A stretch of 64,000 nucleotides of DNA, from the NCBI GenBank assembly GCA_049487715.1, contig CP150558.1:496001-560000 (forward strand), read 5' to 3'. Made by a program: the position numbers and the translations under genes. Origin of the DNA: Pycnococcus provasolii (lineage: Eukaryota > Chlorophyta > Pseudoscourfieldiophyceae > Pseudoscourfieldiales). Under the pieces are notes generated by a model, which was not told the DNA's origin, did no database searches, and saw only the letters and a program-made list of their open reading frames with translations. Positions 10,101 through 20,309 of this stretch are shown here, piece by piece; position 1 is the stretch's first letter, and each line of letters opens with the position of its first letter.

Positions 10101-12078
10101 TGCGCCTCTCTTCTTTTGTACGCAACGCAGGAAGAAGCGCGCGCCGGCAGACGAGTCCGCGACGCGATCTCTCACCGCCGGGTAGATATCAGGCGCGTCT
10201 GCCTTCACGCGGTTGAGTGCAGCGCCGAGCTTTTCGCTGGCTTCCTGAAAAGACGCAACTGCAGGCCGCCGACGAGTCCTTTTGCCGTCGATAGCTTGTG
10301 ATGCTTGAGTGCTTTCCATCCACAGCTGCTTTAAGCTTTTGCCGACTGAGGCTTGTGGAATGTAAATCTTGTTGCCCGACACTGTACAGAGATACAGCCC
10401 AATCACACTTACCGGCGTCATTGCCGGAGATTTGGCAGGATGCTCCACCATTCGCGGCAGCGGCGGCGGGGCAAGTCCGTGCCTCGGCCGATGCCAGAGC
10501 AGCAGCGCGTGCGCGCTGAGATGCCAGTGCACCAGGCCAAGGTAAGCGGCGACCTCGCTGTGCTTCGCTAGCGGCGCCTTGGCCCTCGGACGACTTGCGT
10601 TCTGTCGTTTGCGACCCACCAGTCAGTGCGAGGAGCTCATCATCACCTTGCGTAATGGCGTACGCCTGCCTCTGTTGGTGCTGCTTCGATTGCTCCCGTT
10701 CCAGGCTAAGCGCGAGGAGAAAATCCGGGACACAGCTGAGACACGCACCATCGCCGGTCAGTACAGCTCGAGTTGTATGGAAGTCCTTCGGATTGTGGAA
10801 TGCCACGGCAAACGTTGCCGCCTGCATGTGAGCGCCGCCAATTCTCTGCGGCTGCGGGCCGAGCACAAGTGCAGGTGTCTCAGTCGCGGCACGCGAAAGC
10901 AAAGCTTTCCACGCCTTTGCTGAAAGGTTTGCCGAGTTTATCGCTTCGAAAGTCTGCTTTCTGTCGTTGGGGTCCAGAAGCACTGCGCTCGGCTTTTGCC
11001 TGTGAGCTCTTGTGAGAGCCTGCTCTATCGTCGGGTTGAATCGAAGAAGAATGTTTTCGCCCTGGTTTATCGTCTCTTTGACAGCCTTCTGAAAGTCCAG
11101 GTGAAACGAAGGCGCATGGCTGGTCCCTTCAAGTCGCACGAGAGGGTATGGCATGCTCGTGTAGCTGACATCGTTCTTCGGCGGCTTGCGTCTATACGGA
11201 AGCGTCGCCGCAGACGGCGGTGCGTGACCCACCACTTTCATTTGCTGGTTCTGCTGTACCTCCTCCTTGTCACGATGATCGTTGGCGGTGGCGGCAGCGG
11301 CAGCGGCAGCGGTGGCGGCTACGTTCCCAGCGACACTGGCTAATGCATTCGTGCACATTCTCCTAATTTCTTCAAAATGCGCCATCGCTTGATCCTTGTC
11401 TGAGGATTTGTTGTTGGCCAGCTGCTGCCATGCTGCCGCGGCGATGGACTCCATCTCGTCGTCGTCGTCGTCGTCGTCTTTGGCTTTTGGTTCTCCGGCA
11501 AGGTGAGATGTGACGATAACTTGGGTATTTCGTGTCAGGTCAGTCAAGGGGACGACAGCGGCACTTTTCTTTGGTGGCGGCTGTGGTGGCTGCTGCTGCT
11601 GATGCTGTACCACCGGCTTCTGCTGCTGCGGCTGTGCAGGTTCTTTCGAGAGCATCGAAGAAGAACTTAAGGTGAATTTTAGCTTTAGTGGCTGCTGTTG
11701 CGACGAAGCTGGTGTGGTTGCTCGTGACGACAGTAATGCTGACACTGTCGGTGTTTGTGTTGGTGTTGCCGTAGTTGCTGTTGATATTGTCTGTGGTAGT
11801 TGTTGCTGCTGCTCTGGTTGACTTGTTGTTCGCAGAAGAAACGAATCGTCGTCGGTTTTGTCTTCGTCTTTTAGGTAATAGTCTTTTATGGAATCTTCCC
11901 ACGCAACGAGGCGTGCATCGCACATCCACGGGTCGTCAACTATCGCGAGTGCGTGCATCGTATCGCCGTCTTCTTCTTCTTCTTCTTCTTCTTCTTCTTC
12001 GTCGTCCTGTTCCGTGCTGGTGATAGCGAGTGCTTTTGGTGTGGCTGGCGTGCGTGTGACGACGTCGTCGACGTCCAT
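6195..12078 (-). CDS. TAF1: TFIID subunit TAF1 (bromodomain protein), exons 10413-12078 and 6195-10345
   Basis: TAF1 is the scaffold of TFIID in RNA polymerase II promoter recognition. From the ATG at 12078, the acidic and Gln-rich N-terminus runs to 10413. A 67-nt intron (10346-10412, GTAAGT...CCTCAG) then joins the two long frames exactly; a 31-nt alternative using an earlier TACAG acceptor gives the same frame. Together they code for about 1938 residues. The conserved TAF1 core (DUF3591-like) spans roughly residues 640-1200 and includes PLLPNLGMGANIVTYHRR and the following NPGDSIPCFE segment. A single bromodomain lies near residues 1770-1870 (FTKAVPKKLVPDYHKFV, then YNDNPDAVY). The tail is Gly/Ala-rich. 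PolyQ and polyE tracts are present. The 5' end is uncertain: coding-like sequence continues upstream to 12569 in another frame. Confidence 0.85.
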
Positions 12079-12569
12079 GGCGTCCCTATTTTTGTTTCGT
12101 CTTCGCTCGCCTGTTCTGTGAGCATGATTGGCAAGTCGTGTGCGTCGTCTGTCGTCAGGGTTTCGTGCACGTCGTTGAAGAATGCGTCTTCGAGGTCGGA
12201 GGAGTCGTCCATGTCGTCGTCGTCATGATCATCGTTGGTTTCCAGTGACACCAACGCGAGCTGCTGTTGTTTTTTCTCACGGTTGATTCTTTCTCTTTTT
12301 CTTCTTCTTTTATGTTCCAGAGCGGCTCTTTGTAAAGGCAGTAAGGAGGCGACAGACGCAGGAGCGAATCCGGGGACCACAGGAGGTCCCTGGAGAGACG
12401 ACGACGGCGGCCCCCCAGAAGCAGCTACCCCTGATGCTGCTGATGCTGCCAGGGCCAAACTACGGTCCAGTCGCGACGATAACAGCGCACGCGTATCCAT
12501 GACTTGCGTATGTTTCGCGTCTAGCAGATGAACGCGGGATATCCATGATGAGGACTCCATGACGAACAA
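12079..12569 (-). CDS. Probable N-terminal exon of TAF1, junction unresolved
   Basis: A frame from an ATG near 12569 holds an Ala/Ser stretch, a basic segment (KRRRKRERINREKK) and an acidic-aromatic run (DSSDLEDAFFND). The latter is the sort of composition found in the TBP-binding N-terminus of TAF1. It lies in a different frame from the ATG at 12078. A splice acceptor is possible at AATAG (12086-12087), but I found no convincing donor. It may instead be 5' leader, or an indel may separate the frames. Confidence 0.4.
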
Positions 12570-12599
12570 GGCGCGTTCACGACGAATATATTATACGAA

Positions 12600-13500
12600 G
12601 GTAACAGCTAGGAAGGTATCGCCGCCGCCGACGCCAACACCTCCCGAGACCGAGGTGCTGCTCAGAATGCCTAATGGGCGAAATGGAGGATGCGGCAAAC
12701 TAAAACCCTAACCCACCCTAAGGGCTAGTAATTGCTCGGTCGCCTGAAAACCCTAAGATAACCCTATCAGGAAAAGACCTCAGGAAAAGGTTAAAGGGCC
12801 CTCTGTTGGAAACCCTAACCTTTATCGTATCTCCCAGGTGGCTTTCTCAGGTGGCTAACCCTATCGTAGTTACTAGACTATCATAGGAGGACCTGGTTAG
12901 AAACCCTATCCTACAGACCTACAGTACCTTATCGTAGAAGGTCTCGATAGTCCTACATAGTCTATGTTGTGTCCGTTAAAGACTTAAAGTTTAGTCTATC
13001 GCAGTGAGGTTAAGGCGGAGATTGAGAGAAATTGAGGTGGGCAAGACTCAAGAGAGGCCAAAGAGGCCAGCAGCCGGTGTAAAGGTGTAGGAAATACGTG
13101 GACTGAGGTGGTCAAGACTCTTGAAAGAGCACTCATCAAGCGCAAGAGGAGGAGCAAGAGGGCTCCAAGACTGGCTCAAGAGGCCAGCCCACCAAAGCTT
13201 AATTCTACCAAAGGTAACTTAAGGTGGTCAAGAGGCCAGCCACCTACATAACGTATGTACGTGGTCAAGAGGTCAACCATGATGCCCGCATACATAGTTC
13301 TTACATAGGTGGTTAGGTGGTAGGTGATACAGTATGTTGTTGTTGTTGTCCCTCATTCAGGGTAGTCAGGGATAGTTGTTGTCGTTGTTGGTTCCAATTG
13401 GGGAGCGTGAAGAATAATAGCCGGGACTGTTTGGTAGGGCAATATTGGAGGCCTTGCCGGATCTTCGCTCCTGTTGTTGACTGCCTGCCTTGGTCCCTGT
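12600..13500. other. Intergenic with degenerate telomere-like motifs
   Basis: No gene is seen. The 12700-12900 part is rich in scattered AAACCCTAA/ACCCTA motifs (for example 12702-12720, 12748-12765 and 12810-12822). The 13020-13280 part repeats GTGGTCAAGA(C/G) and AGAGGCCAGCC several times. Confidence 0.6.
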
Positions 13501-13630
13501 CCAGGTCCAAGTCAAGTCCCCTCGGTGTCCCCCTACGCTACCGGGAAGTCTAGTTCGGAAACGGACAGCTGAGCTTCCCCTGCCGTTCATTTCCACCTTA
13601 TTGTATTACGATATAGTGTATTTGCCTGCA

Positions 13631-14200
13631 ATGGTGCGCACGCGTCGTTCGTCCAGCTATGGCCGGTCGTTGAAGTTCAAAGATAGTAGTGGTACGGCGA
13701 AGAAGCTGTCGTGGGGAGATGAGCTCAACCTTTTGAAGTCGCCCACAGGGAAAGCTGGAGAGAAACAACAACAACAGAGCAATAAGCTGAAGCAAGTCGC
13801 CGCGGGTGGTGTGACGAAAAAGAGAAATTCTAACGGGAACTTCAACACGATCGACGCGGGTAAGACGCCGGGAAAGACGCTCGAGTCCGCGTCGGCGAGG
13901 AAAAGGAGAATGAACGCACGACGAACCTCGCGCGGAAAAACGGTGGAGCGAAAACTTCCCGAAGAAAACATATTCAGCCCGCCGCCTGCACCAAAGGTAA
14001 GCAAGCTCAAACACGGAACGACTCAAAAGTCAAATGCATACCTAACTCAACATCCTCGAAAACAACAACAACCACAGGTGGCTGCGCGACCCGTCACGTC
14101 GCCCGTGACGCCCGGAGTACCCAGCAGCGCCTCGCCCGCCGCGGGATTCTTCTCTTTCCTCAAGCCTTTCCGTGCGTGGGCGTTTGGCGAGCAGAGGTGA
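13631..14200 (+). CDS. Small basic Ser/Lys-rich protein, one intron
   Basis: The ATG at 13631 opens a basic protein (MVRTRRSSS start) rich in Lys, Arg, Ser and Gln. A clear intron, 13997-14077 (GTAAGC...CCACAG, 81 nt, with a CTAAC branch-like motif), lies in the frame; because 81 is divisible by three, the unspliced frame also stays open. Spliced exons 13631-13996 and 14078-14200 give 162 residues, ending in a Pro/Val/Ser linker and a hydrophobic-aromatic tail (FFSFLKPFRAWAFGEQR). The composition suggests a nuclear or nucleic-acid-associated protein. I do not recognise a family. Confidence 0.65.
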   Translation: MVRTRRSSSYGRSLKFKDSSGTAKKLSWGDELNLLKSPTGKAGEKQQQQSNKLKQVAAGGVTKKRNSNGNFNTIDAGKTPGKTLESASARKRRMNARRTSRGKTVERKLPEENIFSPPPAPKVSKLKHGTTQKSNAYLTQHPRKQQQPQVAARPVTSPVTPGVPSSASPAAGFFSFLKPFRAWAFGEQR

Positions 14201-14348
14201 ATTGTCACGCTCTCACGACCGCGAGAGTTTACGATACGACAGAAGTGGGAATATTATGAAATGAACAACAAGTTACAGAAAGTCTTGGCGCAGACAAAAA
14301 CAAAATTCTCGCGCGCACTTATTTATGCCTCAGAAAAGCCTACAAAAC

Positions 14349-14621
14349 TCACTCTGGCGTCGTCGTTTGGTTCTTCCCACGACGCTGAAAGTTTTCGTAG
14401 CATTTCTTGAGAAGTTTGATTTCCTCTTGACATTTCCCAAACCTTCTCTCAGAACTTTCCAAACATGCTTCAAGACGTTTGTAGTGAGCGCCACATCCAT
14501 GCGAGTTAACAAGATCGTGGAAGAAGTCGTCATTGTCGTTGTTGTTGTCATCACTGCCACCACCACCATTACCACCACCCCCACGAGAAGAAGGAGGAGG
14601 AGCAGACATACCAAGACGCAT
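14349..14621 (-). CDS. Twin CX9C mitochondrial protein, COA4/CHCHD-like
   Basis: The 90-residue frame has a low-complexity Gly/Asn/Asp start and then a compact helical-hairpin core with two CX9C motifs: the Cys before GAHYKRLEAC and the Cys before QEEIKLLKKC. This is the signature of intermembrane-space proteins oxidised by Mia40. The flanking pattern (FFHDLVNSHGC, then a second motif that starts KCQEE) best matches the COA4/CHCHD8 group of cytochrome c oxidase assembly factors. COA4 assignment is inference; another twin CX9C protein is possible. It is divergent from the RING/B-box gene, sharing about 414 bp of upstream DNA with CA/AC microsatellites. Confidence 0.7.
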   Translation of the reverse strand: MRLGMSAPPPSSRGGGGNGGGGSDDNNNDNDDFFHDLVNSHGCGAHYKRLEACLESSERRFGKCQEEIKLLKKCYENFQRRGKNQTTTPE

Positions 14622-15035
14622 ATTACCAAGCTACACGTGTATTACTTACTGCTTCACACAATTAACTCAGCAGATTTCACACTGACACACACACACACAG
14701 TTAATTAATTCCACACACACACAGTCCAAACCATCCATAAACTAACCAAGAAACAAAAAGAAATCATCGATACTAAAACAACGAACAACGACAACGACGG
14801 ATCCCCAAAAACACACTTCTCACTCTACCCGTTAAAATTTATGAGGAATTTCCGCCGAGCCCCGGGTCACTCCAATCTGAATTCCCCCTTCCAGGGCTTT
14901 TGGGGCCCACCCCCCATCCCATCCCCACTGTGCAGATCCTCTCGATCGGATCATCCGTCATCCGCGCGCGCACATCACATCGTTCATCTAGCTTACACTT
15001 GGTTTGGATTTGGATCACAAGAACTCATCAGACTC

Positions 15036-17345
15036 ATGGGCAACGAGACGTCGACTCCTGTCTCCTCAGGAGCAGCCTCAGGTGGTATGGTGGCGACTAC
15101 CTCAGCCAGTGCGTCGTCTGTGTCTCATCAGGCCGCAAACGCACCGGCGTCAGAGCTTAACCCGTACGCCGCGGCCGCCTCGTCCGTGGGAATACCGCTC
15201 AGCCACCTGTCACACCCCGCATTCATACACGCCGCACTCAAGCTTGGCATGGGCGCTACGCAGCTATTCATGGAGAGCATCAACGACAGGGACCTGCGCG
15301 CCGTCCTGCAGTACCTCGGCGTACCTTGCGACGACTGCGGAACGTACGCAGCCTTGCGCGACCGCCTGCAAAGCGCAATCGGCTCCGTTGAGCCGTTCAA
15401 ACTTCCTAACGTCGGAGACACGCGCATTGACCTCTCCAAGGGTGTCATCGGCATGGAGTGGTTTCTCAACGCCACCAAAGGAGGCGTCGCTGGTGCGGGT
15501 GTCGCGCCACAGTTTGGGGAGGGGGCAGGACTGTCCGCCCCCGAAGAACGCGACCTGCTGCGCCGCCTGCCGCTGCCCGTTCTCATCGCGATCGTCGCCG
15601 CGCGCGCGCCAGACCCAATCGCCGTGCTCGATGCGGGCAAGGGCGTCAGCGCCAGTGGAGTCGACCGAGAGTATCTCGTCGAGGTGGCTGCACGCTGCGC
15701 AAGTCGAAAAAGTGCCTCCCACCTGCTGGAGCAGGGTGGGATCAACGTGCAGGAGGCTACCGACGAGGAGACGCGACGCGCGCGCGTGAGCGCATGGCGA
15801 GAGGCTCAAATGGCGTGCACTGTGTGTGGCGAGTGCAAGCGTGAGCTTAAGCCGCACTGGGCCCCGAACTGGTCTGACGGTATGTTCTGCGAGTGCGAGC
15901 TAAATGACGCGGTCGTGCGCCGCGTGGGCACCGTCGACAATGACGTCAAGGTGTGGGATGACACCCTCACCAGCGCCAACGCTGGCGCCGCCGACGAGGG
16001 TGAAAGCGAGCCACGAAAGGATGCCGACGCGGGCGAATACGAACCGAGGTGGTATGCTCCCACACCCGCAGATGCATCCGCACGCGAGACCGCGGCAGCT
16101 GCTGCTGCACTGGAGCGCGCGGATGCGCCGCTCATCGAGTCGATGACATGCCCGGCTTGCAGCGAGCTCTTCTCCGAGCCTGTCATTCTATCGTGCTCGC
16201 ATCGTCTGTGCCTGCGATGCGCGCAGCACTTTGCGCAGAATATTCCAATCGCACCGGAGGACATGCCGAAGGTTGGCGAGGAGCGAGACATTGCGACTCT
16301 GCACTGCCCCGTCTGCGACGTCGCTAGCGGCATTGGCATGGCTGGCCTGAGCTCGTTGAAGAAGGATACGCTGCTTCATAACACGGTGGAGCGCTACCTG
16401 CTGCGCTACCGCGCGGCTCAGCGCGGCCTTTCCATTTTAGCCCCGGAAGCGACGTGGGAGAGCGGTGTGACGTGCGAGATCTGCAGCGAGCGCGACGCCA
16501 GTGTGCAGTGCGACCAGTGCCGTGTCAACTACTGCGTCCCCTGCCGCGCGATGGCTCACCCAAATAAGGGAAAGCTCGCGAGCCACACCTTCACGCCGCT
16601 TCGTCCTGAGGCTGCTCTGAACAACGCCATTTCGAGGTACTGTCAATTTCACCCGGAGCATCGGCTGACGCTGTTTGACACCGCCACTGGCACGGCGGTG
16701 TGCCCGCAGTGCACGGAATCGACCCACAAGGGACACGAAACGCGCCCTCTACGTGAGACGTACGAAGAGTGTGTCGCGAAGGTGAGCGCCAAGCACGACG
16801 AGCTGAAGAAGTCGGAGCGCCTCTGCCAGGAGCGCATGGAGGCGTACGCAGATGCGGCAGCCACGTTGCGAGACGAGGGCCAACGCCTTCGCGTTGGCAT
16901 AGAGCACAGCTTTGCAGCGCTGCGTGCAAGCCTCGGTCGTCAGGAGCGTGCGCTCGTCGAGGCGGTGCGCCATCGCGAGAATGCCGCTCGGCTGAGCTTG
17001 CGCGAGGCTCACGTGCAGGTGAAGGGTACACACGAGACGCTGCGTCGCGCGAATGCATTCTGCGAGGGCGTGCTCGAGGAGCCGGATGCCGCGGACTTCA
17101 CCGCGGGCGCGGACCGCCTGCTCGTCGACCTTGCAGCGGTTTCTACCGCGACTCAGAAAGAGGTTGACATGGCGGCAAAGAAGGACGTGGATGCCTCGGA
17201 AATGCTGAACCTCGCGAAGGAGGCGCGTGCGGTGCACGCGAGTCTCGCGGACGCCGTGTCGTCGTGGGACGTGCTCGGCGGCTCAACGGCGGCTGACTTG
17301 GCGAAGAGACTAAAGGAGAGGGCGACGTTGGCTGAGGAGAAATGA
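15036..17345 (+). CDS. TRIM-like RING/B-box/coiled-coil protein, probably myristoylated
   Basis: A start at 15036 gives MGNETSTP, a good N-myristoylation sequence. An in-frame ATG at 14841 would add 65 residues but hide it. The 769-residue protein has an N-terminal helical region, a CxxC-type insert (CTVCGECKRE, then MFCEC, about 258-290), a RING finger (about 370-428: CPACSELF, then SCSHRLCLRC, then CPVC), B-box 1 (about 479-520: CEICSERD), B-box 2 (about 535-575: CQFHPEHR, then CPQCTESTHKGH) and a coiled coil to about 660. This RING-B-box-B-box-coiled-coil order is the TRIM/RBCC layout of E3 ubiquitin ligases. No C-terminal substrate domain such as PRY/SPRY is visible. Membrane-linked ubiquitin ligase activity is inferred. 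Confidence 0.85.
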   Translation: MGNETSTPVSSGAASGGMVATTSASASSVSHQAANAPASELNPYAAAASSVGIPLSHLSHPAFIHAALKLGMGATQLFMESINDRDLRAVLQYLGVPCDDCGTYAALRDRLQSAIGSVEPFKLPNVGDTRIDLSKGVIGMEWFLNATKGGVAGAGVAPQFGEGAGLSAPEERDLLRRLPLPVLIAIVAARAPDPIAVLDAGKGVSASGVDREYLVEVAARCASRKSASHLLEQGGINVQEATDEETRRARVSAWREAQMACTVCGECKRELKPHWAPNWSDGMFCECELNDAVVRRVGTVDNDVKVWDDTLTSANAGAADEGESEPRKDADAGEYEPRWYAPTPADASARETAAAAAALERADAPLIESMTCPACSELFSEPVILSCSHRLCLRCAQHFAQNIPIAPEDMPKVGEERDIATLHCPVCDVASGIGMAGLSSLKKDTLLHNTVERYLLRYRAAQRGLSILAPEATWESGVTCEICSERDASVQCDQCRVNYCVPCRAMAHPNKGKLASHTFTPLRPEAALNNAISRYCQFHPEHRLTLFDTATGTAVCPQCTESTHKGHETRPLRETYEECVAKVSAKHDELKKSERLCQERMEAYADAAATLRDEGQRLRVGIEHSFAALRASLGRQERALVEAVRHRENAARLSLREAHVQVKGTHETLRRANAFCEGVLEEPDAADFTAGADRLLVDLAAVSTATQKEVDMAAKKDVDASEMLNLAKEARAVHASLADAVSSWDVLGGSTAADLAKRLKERATLAEEK

Positions 17346-17491
17346 TCGTACTGCCAAAAACAAATTTATGATGTGATGATTGGGTGGGAGGCTTGGCCTG
17401 AGGGAGGGTGGTGGGCCAGTTTGACGTAGTAAACTCCATTACATTTTTGTGGCAACTTCTGTGTGAATCATCGATGCGCCGCCTGCAACGG

Positions 17492-18061
17492 CTACGTTTT
17501 CATGAGGCGGCTTAGAAGTAACTCGGCGCGTGCAATTTCGTCGTCCGCTGCAGGTGCAATGTGTCGATATCTCTCGTCGAGTGCTTTGACGAACGCTGGC
17601 ATCGCCTCTTCTTCCCACTTATCTTCCGGAACGTTGAACATAGCTTCAGCGACGATGCGCGCACGTTCCGCGTCGTGCGTGTCGCTGTGCACTTGGAACG
17701 CCGCCCTTTCCGCGGACGCCGTGGCAGTTGCTTGGAGTTCTTCCCGCGTCAGTGGTTTTTGCTGTTTTTGTTGTTGTTGTTCGTCGTTGTGTAGCAGGGC
17801 ATCCTCATCCTCTTCGTCACCTGGTACGCTTTTTGTTTGTGCACCACCATCGTATACATCCGCATCCACATCCGCTGAAAAACGAACACGCCCTGAAACC
17901 TTCCTTTTCCTACCACCACCTAAACGACCAGAAGCACCATGACCACCAGCAGCACCAGCAGCTAAGTCACCAGCAGCACCACCAGCACCACCATGAAGGG
18001 TATTGCTGGAGAGTAAGCCGAGAGGGCGACGCGTCAAGGGCTGGTTAAGTTCCTCCTCCAT
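17492..18061 (-). CDS. Hypothetical protein with acidic middle and helical C-terminus
   Basis: The first in-frame ATG is at 18061 (MEEELNQPL), giving 189 residues. The frame continues upstream to about 18226 without an ATG, so a longer N-terminus from an upstream exon is possible. There is a Gly/Ala linker, a basic patch (RKRKVSGRVRF), an acidic patch, a Gln run and a helical C-terminus (residues about 110-189) with many Ala/Glu. I do not recognise a family. Confidence 0.55.
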   Translation of the reverse strand: MEEELNQPLTRRPLGLLSSNTLHGGAGGAAGDLAAGAAGGHGASGRLGGGRKRKVSGRVRFSADVDADVYDGGAQTKSVPGDEEDEDALLHNDEQQQQKQQKPLTREELQATATASAERAAFQVHSDTHDAERARIVAEAMFNVPEDKWEEEAMPAFVKALDERYRHIAPAADDEIARAELLLSRLMKT

Positions 18062-18257
18062 TTCTCGTATGTACCTTGTAAGTACTTTGTGTACGGATCT
18101 GTTTTCGGGATTTTCAAATCCGGAAAAAACACGACGAACGCGCCGAGCCGGACTGCCCGGACCCGGCTGGCTGCCCGGGAAAAAGTGTCCCCCAGGGCCC
18201 CTGCCTGCCTGGGGGGGGGGATACACTTTTGGGTGGGATCTTGTTCGTGCCTAATAA

Positions 18258-18291
18258 GTAATAACCGGGCCCCTCTGGGCCCGGTTATTAC
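18258..18291. repeat. Perfect 15-bp inverted repeat, CTCT loop
   Basis: GTAATAACCGGGCCC is followed by CTCT and then its exact reverse complement. It lies in the gap upstream of the minus-strand gene at 17492-18061, next to a G homopolymer (18211-18220). It could be a cruciform, a transcript hairpin or a remnant of a small element. Confidence 0.9.
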
Positions 18292-19146
18292 TCTGGGCCC
18301 CTCCTCCCTGTATTTGGAGCACAGCTAACCTACGAGTGGAAAGGGGGCGCATCTTCTTAAGAGTCACCTGGACGTCGAGCGCGCGTGCAAGGTAGCGTCG
18401 CCGCAAGACCCTATGCCCGGGCAGCCCATTAGTCAGCGCGTTGCAGTCGAACGCGATTGGCTTCGTCAGCAAGTCAGCAACCGTGGTTGTGAGGGTGTCT
18501 CAGAGGTGAAGACAACTTTATTTGATCCGCGCTCGTCACTCATCGGCTTTTCGACGATAGCGACCCTGGCGGCCGGTGACACGATACAAAACGTGGGCGA
18601 TTGGGCGAACATGCGGCGAAGCCAAACCCAAGACACCGCGATTCTACAACGGGCCGAATGGCGAGAGGTGGGTGACCGCTCGACAAGAAGGTGTGAAAGG
18701 TGTTGGTCTGAAGTACGTCGGTACTCGCAAGATCGTGGCCGTCGTGCGACGACCGACGAAGTTCTCGCTGACGACGAAGTACCGCAGGTTGATGGAGTGG
18801 AAGGGGAATCGTGAGCGAGGGCGTTTGGTTCTCGCAGGTAGTGAGGTAGGTTCTGTTTTGGGGTTTTGATGGATTCGGGTTTCTAGGTTTCGGGTTTACT
18901 GTACTGTTTCGGGTTAGATCTAGCTACGAGTAGGGTTACGATAGGTTAGGTCTAAGAGGGTGAGATCCTCGCTCTGATTCGCTTTCCGATTTCAGAAGAA
19001 GATTTTCTTATCTCAGATCCCATGTGAAGCCTCCCCCCGGGTGAGGTTTGGTCCGGCCCCTCCCCCGGCATCCCACCGCCCCCCCCCCCTGCCCCCCGAG
19101 GTGGTTCGTGGGCCACAAACAAACGCTAAGTCAGTCGTCAGTCGTC
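18292..19146. other. Intergenic; no certain gene, C/G tracts before the ABA4-like gene
   Basis: An open frame at about 18576-18869 gives a basic peptide of about 97 residues with no recognised domain. Degenerate TTCGGGTTT and TTAGGT motifs occur at 18870-18960. A C-rich block at 19031-19105, including a run of nine or more C, lies just 5' of the next start. I see no supported gene. Confidence 0.5.
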
Positions 19147-20100
19147 ATGCCGGGCGCATCCTTCCAGATTCCCTTGCGTTCCTTCAAGGTCAACGCCCAC
19201 GGGCTTCGCGGGCGATCTTGCGTGCCCCTTTCGATGCGTGCTTCTTCTCGATCTTTTCGTTGTCAACTTCATGATAGTCGTCGTAGTAGTAGTAGGATTG
19301 TTGACGGTGGGTTAGGGGTGACGTGCCAATCCTTTGGAAAGTTCTATCAGGTTCATTCTGTCAGTAAGGGTTCGCCACATGTTCGTTGTACTGCGTCAAA
19401 AATGGATCATCAGCCACGAGGATTATTTGTGTTTCAAAAGAGCAGAAGACTTCGTCATGGTGTGGAAACAAAAGCTGTGGCAGCACCAGCAGCAGCAGCA
19501 GCAGCTCTATCAGCCGTCACGCCGGAGGCGATTTTCTCACTCGCGACATCTTTCACGTTGTTGTACTATGCGACCGTCATCTGCGCCGCGCGAATCTGGA
19601 AGCCGCGAAGAACGCAAGCTTTCCTCACGGTGTACTCGCTGCTCATGGCAACAGGACTCGCCGTTAGCCTCGCTGCCGCCGGATTCACGCCCGCCAACGC
19701 GCTCGCGTTCCTGGGTGGAGGGGGAAGCTTCCCGCCAAGCCTCGACGCGTGGGTTTCGCTCTTCCACGAAAACAGACCCGCCGTCGCCGTGTCGTGGGTT
19801 CTTCTCATGGGTGCAGATGCTGTCGTCGCGACCGTCATCGCGCTCGACGCCATCAGGGACCACGTGCCGTGTGCGCACAGCATAGGCCTATGCCTCTTCT
19901 TCGGACCAACCGCTCGACTGTGCCACGGCTTGACGCTCTGGGCGACAGGCGTGCTGCGCAAGCTCGGTTTGACACGCGCACGTGTCGCCTCTGCTCCGCC
20001 CGCGCCATCGACGAAAGAGCCGCGACCTGGGCAGGCGTCCGCCGCCGCCGCCGCCGCCATAAGGTCCCGCGCGAAGGCTGCTAAGGTGTTCGTCGAATAG
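19147..20100 (+). CDS. ABA4-like (DUF4281) plastid membrane protein
   Basis: The ATG at 19147 opens a 317-residue protein with a long Arg/Ser/His-rich transit-like N-terminus (about 1-120). An Ala-rich hydrophobic region with about four membrane segments follows. The conserved part carries WVSLFHENRPAVAVSWVLLM, then ADAVVATVIALDAI, then HSIGLCLFFGPTARLCHGLT. The spacing of W, D, HS, LC and FGP is that of the ABA4/DUF4281 family. In plants ABA4 is a thylakoid or envelope protein needed to make neoxanthin from violaxanthin, upstream of abscisic acid. A role in xanthophyll metabolism is therefore likely, but the family has several branches, so the exact reaction is unproven. Confidence 0.75.
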   Translation: MPGASFQIPLRSFKVNAHGLRGRSCVPLSMRASSRSFRCQLHDSRRSSSRIVDGGLGVTCQSFGKFYQVHSVSKGSPHVRCTASKMDHQPRGLFVFQKSRRLRHGVETKAVAAPAAAAAALSAVTPEAIFSLATSFTLLYYATVICAARIWKPRRTQAFLTVYSLLMATGLAVSLAAAGFTPANALAFLGGGGSFPPSLDAWVSLFHENRPAVAVSWVLLMGADAVVATVIALDAIRDHVPCAHSIGLCLFFGPTARLCHGLTLWATGVLRKLGLTRARVASAPPAPSTKEPRPGQASAAAAAAIRSRAKAAKVFVE

Positions 20101-20309
20101 TAATGCTTTGTGATGTAATTATTTTTTTTTTCATGACACATTTTTCACCACCGGTCGTGGGGCTGTCAAGGCGGCCTTCCTTCGCACGTGCGACTTTGCT
20201 ACATCCGGGTGCAACGTCTGTTTCCAAGCTGAGGAGCCGCGTGGACGGATATGCGACGTTCGTCTACAAGGGCTTGCAAAGAAATTTCAGAAACGTATTT
20301 GTTGGATTT

